Assembly (NCBI GenBank): GCA_964584135.1
Contig: CAZOYN010000029.1
Location: 1-10,502 of the forward strand
DNA length: 10,502 nucleotides
From: CAZOYN01 sp964584135
GTDB lineage: Bacteria > Patescibacteriota > Saccharimonadia > Saccharimonadales > UBA4665
Reading direction: 5' to 3'
The position numbers were made by a program, and so were the translations under genes. Below are positions 6,336 through 10,502 of this stretch, piece by piece (position 1 is the first letter of the stretch; each line of letters opens with the position of its first letter). Under the pieces are notes generated by a model. That model saw only the letters and a list, made by a program, of their open reading frames with translations, was not told where the DNA came from and searched no databases.

Positions 6336-6692
6336 ATGAAACAGAGTTTGCACCCCGACAACTACCGCTTGGTCGTGTTTGAAGACCTGAACAACGGCTT
6401 TAAGTTTTTGACGCGTTCAACTGTGGCCGCCGAAGATACCGTCACGTGGGAAGACGGCAAAGACTATCCGCTGGTTAAGGTCCACATTACGTCTGCTTCC
6501 CACCCCTTCTTCACTGGCGAAGAGCGTATCCTCGACATCGAAGGCCGGGTTGACAAGTTCAAGGCCCGGGCGGCCGCTGGCCAGGCTGCCAAAGACAAGC
6601 GTGCCTCTGCCGCCCAAAAGGAAAGCAAGCGCCGCGAAGCCAAAATCGCCAAGGCCGAAGCCAAAGCCGACAACGTCAAGCCCAAGGCTTAG
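6336..6692 (+). CDS. rpmE: 50S ribosomal protein L31, zinc-free (type B-like) with basic tail
   Basis: L31 (bL31) bridges the central protuberance of the large subunit and the head of the small subunit. The protein has 118 residues from the ATG at 6336; a GTG at 6318 would sit next to the -10 box and is rejected. The first 80 residues match L31: MKQSLHPDNYRLVVFEDL, a beta-strand region, and the diagnostic ITSASHPFFTGEER (about 51-64) followed by EGRVDKFKAR. There is no cysteine anywhere, so the zinc-binding CxxC pairs of type A L31 are absent, as in type B (YkgM-like) proteins. The last 38 residues are almost entirely Ala, Lys, Glu, Arg and Ser, an extension beyond the usual 70-90 aa. rpmE upstream of prfA is a common bacterial arrangement; here an RHH gene lies between them. 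Confidence 0.92.
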   Translation: MKQSLHPDNYRLVVFEDLNNGFKFLTRSTVAAEDTVTWEDGKDYPLVKVHITSASHPFFTGEERILDIEGRVDKFKARAAAGQAAKDKRASAAQKESKRREAKIAKAEAKADNVKPKA

Positions 6693-6773
6693 GCAGCTCC
6701 TGGTTTTTGGCTTTAGGTTTGAGCTTGAGTACACATTGAGTGTGTACCCAATGTGTACCCCACTTCACCAACT
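6693..6773 (+). promoter_or_regulatory. Intergenic regulatory region between rpmE and the RHH gene
   Basis: This 81-bp gap contains the second palindrome copy and a weak promoter-like pair on the plus strand: TTGGCT (6707-6712) and TACACA (6730-6735), 17 bp apart, the latter being the left arm of the palindrome. A start near 6742 would leave a leader of about 30 nt without a Shine-Dalgarno before the ATG at 6774. No intrinsic terminator for rpmE is apparent, so readthrough from the rpmE promoter is also likely. Confidence 0.4.
6727..6760. promoter_or_regulatory. Palindromic operator-like repeat, copy 2, plus an extra half-site
   Basis: The 23-base element (6727-6749) is identical to the one at 1502-1524, with arms GTACACA (6729-6735) and TGTGTAC (6741-6747). 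A third half-site, TGTGTACCC (6752-6760), repeats the right arm and its flank (6741-6749) exactly 11 bp later, about one helical turn. Tandem half-sites on one face of the helix are typical of operators bound cooperatively by ribbon-helix-helix dimers. The element ends 13 bp before the ATG of a protein of that family, so autoregulation is the natural inference. Confidence 0.6.
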
Positions 6774-7079
6774 ATGACGAAAAACCGCTACTATCCCCGT
6801 ATAAACATTACCCTGCCGCAAAGTATGCTGGACGATATCGGCCGTTGCCAAGAAAAACTTCAGCTCAGGCGCAGCACTATTATCCAACTGGCTCTCCGGG
6901 ACTGGCTGGCTAAGCAACCGATTACGCAAGCACCTTTGATCGTAGGCGGTAAATTGTATGATCCGGAACAGCCGTACACCTATTACCTGAACCCCGATAT
7001 GACCCAAGAGGAACAAAATAAGACTTTTGAAGAGTTTGACGCAGCCTACAATGCAACGTTTAATAAACCGGTATACTGA
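6774..7079 (+). CDS. Ribbon-helix-helix (CopG/Arc-like) DNA-binding protein, probable autoregulator
   Basis: The protein has 101 residues from the ATG at 6774. A GTG at 6753 is possible but lies within the operator half-site. The N-terminus has the RHH layout: a polar beta strand RINITL (9-14), helix A (about 16-28, PQSMLDDIGRCQEKL), a turn, and helix B (about 34-46, STIIQLALRDWLAK). In this fold the strands of a dimer pair and insert into the DNA major groove. The remaining 55 residues (TYYLNPDMTQEEQNKTFEEFDAAYN region) are unrecognised, acidic and Tyr-rich, and could serve in oligomerisation or effector sensing. No toxin gene accompanies it, so it is not an obvious antitoxin: the next gene is prfA, 8 nt downstream. 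There is no Shine-Dalgarno. The palindrome directly upstream suggests that it controls itself and, by co-transcription, prfA and prmC. Confidence 0.85.
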   Translation: MTKNRYYPRINITLPQSMLDDIGRCQEKLQLRRSTIIQLALRDWLAKQPITQAPLIVGGKLYDPEQPYTYYLNPDMTQEEQNKTFEEFDAAYNATFNKPVY

Positions 7080-7087
7080 GAATTAGT

Positions 7088-8143
7088 ATGGACCATAAAG
7101 AACACATCTTGCGCGCTGAAGCGGCTGAGCTGGATACCAAGCTCCAGGATCCGGCTATTTATAGTGACCCTAACTACCCCAAATTCGCCAAGCGCCGCTC
7201 GGAATTAGGCGAGGTTGTTGCTCTGTTTGATAATCTAAACTACATCAAACAGCAAATGGCCGACGCTCAAGCGCTAGTAAACGACGGTGGCGAACTGTCT
7301 GCCTTGGCCGCCGATGAACTGGAAGCCCTGCGCGCCCAGCAAAAGGTTGCCGAGGAAACCCTGATCCAAGCTTTAACCCCCCAAGACCCGAACAACGACC
7401 GTGATGTGATTATTGAGATCCGGGCGGCCGCCGGCGGTGACGAATCCAGCCTGTTTGCCGGCGAATTGTACCGCATGTACAGCCGATGGGCCGAAATCCA
7501 CGGCTACAAAATCGAGTTATTGAACGAATCACCGAACGAAGTTGGTGGTTTTAAGGAAATTGCTTTTGGCGTACACGGGCCCGAAGCCTACAAAAACCTC
7601 AAGTTTGAAGCCGGCGTGCACCGCGTCCAGCGGGTACCGGCTACCGAAAGCCAGGGGCGCATCCACACCTCTACCGTTACCGTAGCTGTATTACCCGAAG
7701 CTGAGGAGTCGGATATTGAAATTAACCCCAACGACTTGCGGATTGATGTGTTCCGCAGCGGCGGCCATGGCGGCCAATCGGTCAATACTACTGACTCCGC
7801 GGTACGCATCACGCACCTGCCGACTGGTCTAGTGGTTACCAACCAGGACGAAAAATCCCAGATAAAAAACAAGGCCAAGGCTATGAGCATCCTCCGGGCC
7901 CGGCTTTTACAGATGAAAATTGACAAAGAGGCCTTGGCCCTGTCTGAGGCCCGCCGCAGCCTTATCGGCTCTGGCGACCGCTCCGAGAAAATCCGAACTT
8001 ATAACTTCCCCCAGGACCGCATCACCGACCACCGCATCGGCTACTCCCGATCCAACATCCCGGGGGCACTTGGCGGTGAAATTGACGACCTGATTGAGCG
8101 TCTCCAGGCCGCCGAGTACGAACTCCTGAGTCATGACGGCTAA
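7088..8143 (+). CDS. prfA: Peptide chain release factor 1
   Basis: RF1 recognises UAA and UAG in the ribosomal A site and triggers peptide release. The 351-residue length is standard. The codon-recognition PxT motif is P184-A185-T186 (RVQRVPATESQGRIHTST), at the same numbering as E. coli RF1, which distinguishes it from RF2 (SPF). The catalytic GGQ is at 228-230 (FRSGGHGGQSVNTTDSAVR). GGQ Q230 is the residue methylated by PrmC, encoded immediately downstream. The N-terminal helical domain (1-100) and the C-terminal RSEKIRTYNFPQDRITDHRIG segment are intact. It follows the RHH gene by 8 nt with only a poor purine stretch (GAGAA) before the ATG, and overlaps prmC by 11 nt. Because several genes here end in UGA, an RF2 must be encoded elsewhere. 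Confidence 0.98.
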   Translation: MDHKEHILRAEAAELDTKLQDPAIYSDPNYPKFAKRRSELGEVVALFDNLNYIKQQMADAQALVNDGGELSALAADELEALRAQQKVAEETLIQALTPQDPNNDRDVIIEIRAAAGGDESSLFAGELYRMYSRWAEIHGYKIELLNESPNEVGGFKEIAFGVHGPEAYKNLKFEAGVHRVQRVPATESQGRIHTSTVTVAVLPEAEESDIEINPNDLRIDVFRSGGHGGQSVNTTDSAVRITHLPTGLVVTNQDEKSQIKNKAKAMSILRARLLQMKIDKEALALSEARRSLIGSGDRSEKIRTYNFPQDRITDHRIGYSRSNIPGALGGEIDDLIERLQAAEYELLSHDG

Positions 8144-8957
8144 CAACTGGTTGGCCGTGGCCACCAGGCAGCTTGAAGAGGCCGGCATTGGCACGGCGCG
8201 GCTGGACGCGCTGGTTTTGCTGGAAGACGTTGCGGGCATTGACCGCGCCAAGTTATTGGCTGAACCCGACACCAAAATCAGTTCGCAACAACAGCGCAGG
8301 CTAAAAAATTTACTCATGAAGCGGGCCCGACACGAACCACTGGCCTATGTGCGTGGGCATACTGAATTTTACGGCCGCAGGTTTGTGATCACCGCTGCGG
8401 TGCTGGAACCGCGGCCCGAGTCCGAAACTATGATCGACCTGCTCAAACGGCTACCAAGACTGCCCCCAAAACCTCGAATTGCCGACGTCGGTACTGGCAG
8501 CGGCGCCTTGGGTATAACGGCCAAACTAGAATGGCCAGAGGCCCGTGTTGAGCTCCTAGAGCTTGACCCGAAAGCCCTCAAAATAGCCAAAATGAATGTA
8601 GATTTATTTACATTAAGCGCAAGCGTTATAAAAAGCGATCTTTTAAAGCACTCACGGCAGCAAAACGATATACTACTGTGCAATCTGCCTTACGTTCCAG
8701 ATGGTTTTCATATTAACCAGGCAGCACTCCGGGAGCCGCGTATCGCTATTTTTGGCGGGTCTGACGGCCTGGATCTGTACCGGCGGCTCTTCCAGCAGGT
8801 TGCCAAGTTAGCCGACCAGCCGTTGTATATTTTAACGGAGGCTTTGCCACCTCAGCATGACGTCCTCCAACAGATAGCGCAGCAACACGGCTATACGCAA
8901 ATCAAAAACGAAGACTTCATCCAGGTCTTTGAAAACGGCCTAACTAGTAGGCACTGA
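8133..8957 (+). CDS. prmC: Release factor glutamine methyltransferase, with NLPY in place of NPPY
   Basis: PrmC (HemK) N5-methylates the glutamine of the GGQ motif in RF1 and RF2 using S-adenosylmethionine. The protein has 274 residues. The N-terminal helical domain (1-about 85) includes LAYVRGHTEFYGRRF and VLEPRPESETMID, matching the family's PlaYi-G-eFyg and vLiPRpeTE blocks. The SAM-binding motif I is DVGTGSG (118-124), followed by ELDPKAL as the acidic loop. The active-site tetrapeptide is N184-L185-P186-Y187 rather than the usual NPPY; see findings. The C-terminus retains EPRIAIFGGSDGLDLYRRL, equivalent to EP..AL.gG.dGLd. The start overlaps prfA by 11 nt, and no Shine-Dalgarno is seen. 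Its 3' end overlaps the end of the convergent htrA-like gene by 18 nt. Codons around 8575-8680 are locally AT-rich (ATA, TTA, AAA). Confidence 0.93.
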   Translation: MTANNWLAVATRQLEEAGIGTARLDALVLLEDVAGIDRAKLLAEPDTKISSQQQRRLKNLLMKRARHEPLAYVRGHTEFYGRRFVITAAVLEPRPESETMIDLLKRLPRLPPKPRIADVGTGSGALGITAKLEWPEARVELLELDPKALKIAKMNVDLFTLSASVIKSDLLKHSRQQNDILLCNLPYVPDGFHINQAALREPRIAIFGGSDGLDLYRRLFQQVAKLADQPLYILTEALPPQHDVLQQIAQQHGYTQIKNEDFIQVFENGLTSRH

Positions 8958-10226
8958 GCCTAGGTCGACGCCGACTTGCTTGGTGGCTGAGCCGCGCAAA
9001 ATGGTCAGGGTAACGTGGTCGCCGGGCTGGTGTTGGTCGAGCAAACTAGTCAGTGAGTGGGTCTGGTCGATCTTTGTGCCATCCACGGCTGTGATGACAT
9101 CCCGCTCCTGAACACCAGATTTATCAGCCGGGCCGCCGGGTATGACTGATGGGTTGGCGGGGTCAGCGCTGGGCGCCACAAAAGCTCCTTGGTTAACGCC
9201 TAAGCCGTACTGGTTTGCAACATCGGCAGTGAGTAATACATAGCGCACACCCAGGTACGGCCGGGCAAATGCACCCGTCTTAAGTACTTGGTTAATGAGG
9301 CCCCTGACGTCGTTGATTGGGATAGAGAAACCAATATTCTGGGCATTGCCAGCAATTGCCGTGTTGATGCCAATCACCTGTCCGTTCAGGTTTACCAGCG
9401 GGCCGCCGGAGTTGCCTTCGTTGATGGCAGCATCTGTCTGGAACAGGTCGTCCAAATTTTCGGCCGAGCTATTGCCCGAGTTGTCAGAAGCCTGGACGCT
9501 CCGGCCATAGCCAGAGATAATACCGCTCGTGACGGTGTTCTGGAACTGGCCGAGGGCGTTACCGATGGCCACGACATCATCACCGACCTGTACTTTGGAC
9601 GAGTCACCAATCACGGCTGGCACTAGCTTGTGCCCTTTGGCGTCATTAATCTTTAAGAACGCCACATCAAGGCTATCGCTGGACGTGGTGCGGCCCACCA
9701 CTGATACATCCTTGAGTTCGGTGCCATCGCTGAGCGTTATGCTTACACTGGTGGTGCCGGCCGGCACGACGTGCCGGTTGGTTACAATCAGCCCGCTCGA
9801 CGAGATAATAATGCCGGTGCCGGCGGCGGCCTCTTGCTGCGGTTGCGAAAAGCCAAACAGGCCAAATGGGTTAGAGGTACTCCTTGAGCTATCGGTAATG
9901 GCCACATTAACGCTGACCACGCTCGGCCCGACGGTTTTAGCAATTTGGCTAATCAACTGGCTGGAGCTGGTGACAATCTTCTTTTCGCTGCCAAGCGAGG
10001 TGCTGAATAGACCTTGCTGGTGGTTGGATTCCAGCCAGGCGCCAAAACCACCACTCAGTACAGCCACACCCAGGAAGGCGGCAGCCACTAGTCCAGCCCG
10101 CAACCCAGCCTGGCGGCCAGGCCAGCTCATATGCGGCCGTGGCAATGTCGGAACCGTAAAACTGACGGTCTTTGAGGGGCGAGCCGGCCCGCTCGAGACA
10201 CTATGTTCCTGAGGCGCATCTTTCAT
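8940..10226 (-). CDS. HtrA/DegP-family membrane-anchored serine protease with one PDZ domain
   Basis: Trypsin-like protease of the HtrA family, which degrades misfolded or damaged proteins outside the membrane. From the ATG at 10226 it has 428 residues. A cytoplasmic Pro/Ser-rich N-terminus (1-42) precedes one membrane anchor (about 44-64). Then comes the protease domain with the full triad: H152 (TNRHVV), D187 (SLDVAFLKI) and S273 (EGNSGGPL). A PDZ domain follows (about 322-425; AFARPYLGVRY, GGPADKSGVQERDVITAVDG). A low-complexity linker (113-133) precedes strand one. The start is fixed by an ATGA overlap with the stop of the upstream small membrane protein and by a GGGGGGA Shine-Dalgarno (10236-10242) at 9-nt spacing; a TTG at 10244 is an alternative giving 434 aa. 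The architecture is like HtrA/YkdA of Gram-positives (anchored, one PDZ) rather than periplasmic DegP. Confidence 0.95.
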   Translation of the reverse strand: MKDAPQEHSVSSGPARPSKTVSFTVPTLPRPHMSWPGRQAGLRAGLVAAAFLGVAVLSGGFGAWLESNHQQGLFSTSLGSEKKIVTSSSQLISQIAKTVGPSVVSVNVAITDSSRSTSNPFGLFGFSQPQQEAAAGTGIIISSSGLIVTNRHVVPAGTTSVSITLSDGTELKDVSVVGRTTSSDSLDVAFLKINDAKGHKLVPAVIGDSSKVQVGDDVVAIGNALGQFQNTVTSGIISGYGRSVQASDNSGNSSAENLDDLFQTDAAINEGNSGGPLVNLNGQVIGINTAIAGNAQNIGFSIPINDVRGLINQVLKTGAFARPYLGVRYVLLTADVANQYGLGVNQGAFVAPSADPANPSVIPGGPADKSGVQERDVITAVDGTKIDQTHSLTSLLDQHQPGDHVTLTILRGSATKQVGVDLGSVPTS

Positions 10227-10502
10227 ACTACTTTGTCCCCCCAATCCGAAAAGACCAGCACCACCAACACAATGGCTACCATAATAAATAGGAATTGTCG
10301 GCGCACAGTCTTGTGCAGCCGGTCTTTGTGGTCCAGATAATAGAGCACCGCCAGCCCGTACCCCAGGGTACTCAGTAACAGTGTGGGTTGGGCGACAACT
10401 TTGTAGAACAACAGCCAGTGGCTGAGCAGCCAGGCTATAGCCGCACCGAAGTAGCCCCAGATGTAGGCCAACATCTTGGCGTACGGTTCGTCAAAACTAT
10501 CA
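10223..10502 (-). CDS. Small three-helix membrane protein, 5' end probably outside the window
   Basis: I do not recognise the family. An ATG at 10474 would give 83 residues, but the frame stays open to the window edge with plausible coding sequence (DSFDEPYAK before that Met), and the ATG has no Shine-Dalgarno. The gene therefore probably starts further upstream. Counting from that Met, three hydrophobic segments are visible: about 5-24 (IWGYFGAAIAWLLSHWLLF), 30-47 (PTLLLSTLGYGLAVLYYL) and 61-75 (FLFIMVAIVLVVLVF). A charged loop DHKDRLHKTVRRQ lies between the second and third. The stop codon overlaps the htrA-like start (ATGA), so the two are translationally coupled and may act together at the membrane. 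Confidence 0.7.
   Translation of the reverse strand, partial: DSFDEPYAKMLAYIWGYFGAAIAWLLSHWLLFYKVVAQPTLLLSTLGYGLAVLYYLDHKDRLHKTVRRQFLFIMVAIVLVVLVFSDWGDKVV

Noticed and set aside
6682..6725. Possible rpmE terminator (AAGCC-CAA-GGCTT and AGCTC...GAGCT)
   Set aside because: The first stem is only 5 bp and inside the last codons; the second has a long loop; neither is followed directly by a U-tract.
6774..7079. Antitoxin of a toxin-antitoxin module
   Set aside because: No partner toxin-like small gene is adjacent on either side; the neighbours are rpmE and prfA.
9529..10212. Long open frame (227 codons) on the plus strand opposite the htrA-like gene
   Set aside because: It is the antisense shadow of a gene with a complete catalytic triad, PDZ domain and coupled start; its translation has no recognisable domain and a composition typical of shadows.
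1..10502. CRISPR array, insertion sequence, prophage or tRNA/rRNA genes
   Set aside because: No spaced direct-repeat array, transposase motif, phage gene or cloverleaf-like sequence was seen; almost all of the window is accounted for by housekeeping genes.

Overview
The window looks like ordinary chromosomal core from a small-genome bacterium of the Candidate Phyla Radiation (Patescibacteria), most likely Saccharibacteria-like. This assignment is an inference from gene content: short forms of EF-Ts (198 aa) and prolyl-tRNA synthetase (416 aa), a cysteine-free L31 with a Lys/Ala-rich tail, very tight gene packing, and loss of metabolic genes from a classical cluster. UGA is used as a normal stop here (rseP, the ribbon-helix-helix gene, prmC and the small membrane protein), which argues against the UGA-recoding CPR lineages. 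There are no rRNA, tRNA, CRISPR or insertion-sequence features.

Left half, minus strand, reading from about 5500 down to 1: rpsB (S2), tsf (EF-Ts), frr (ribosome recycling factor), rseP (site-2 protease), a CPBP membrane protease, proS, and the first 51 codons of greA running off the window. Within rpsB-to-CPBP, neighbours overlap or lie 2-18 nt apart; proS has its own upstream gap of 138 nt. The order matches the widespread rpsB-tsf-pyrH-frr-uppS-cdsA-dxr-rseP-proS cluster, with pyrH, uppS, cdsA and dxr all absent. An unrecognised 242-codon gene lies upstream of rpsB on the same strand.

Middle: the unrecognised gene and rpmE (L31) diverge from a 93-bp intergenic region. Each has a good sigma70-type -10 box 8-9 nt before its ATG, so both mRNAs are probably leaderless. 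After rpmE, on the plus strand, come a small ribbon-helix-helix (RHH) DNA-binding protein, prfA (RF1) and prmC (the methyltransferase for the RF1/RF2 GGQ glutamine).

Right end, minus strand: an HtrA-type membrane-anchored serine protease with one PDZ domain, whose end overlaps the end of prmC by 18 nt. Its start overlaps (ATGA) the stop of a small three-helix membrane protein that is open to the window edge.

The most notable non-coding signal is an exact 23-bp repeat containing a perfect 7-bp inverted repeat. It occurs twice: just upstream of the RHH gene (followed by an extra half-site 11 bp further on) and upstream of proS-greA. The simplest reading is an autoregulatory operator shared between the RHH-prfA-prmC and proS-greA units, but a genome-wide intergenic repeat cannot be excluded from this window alone.
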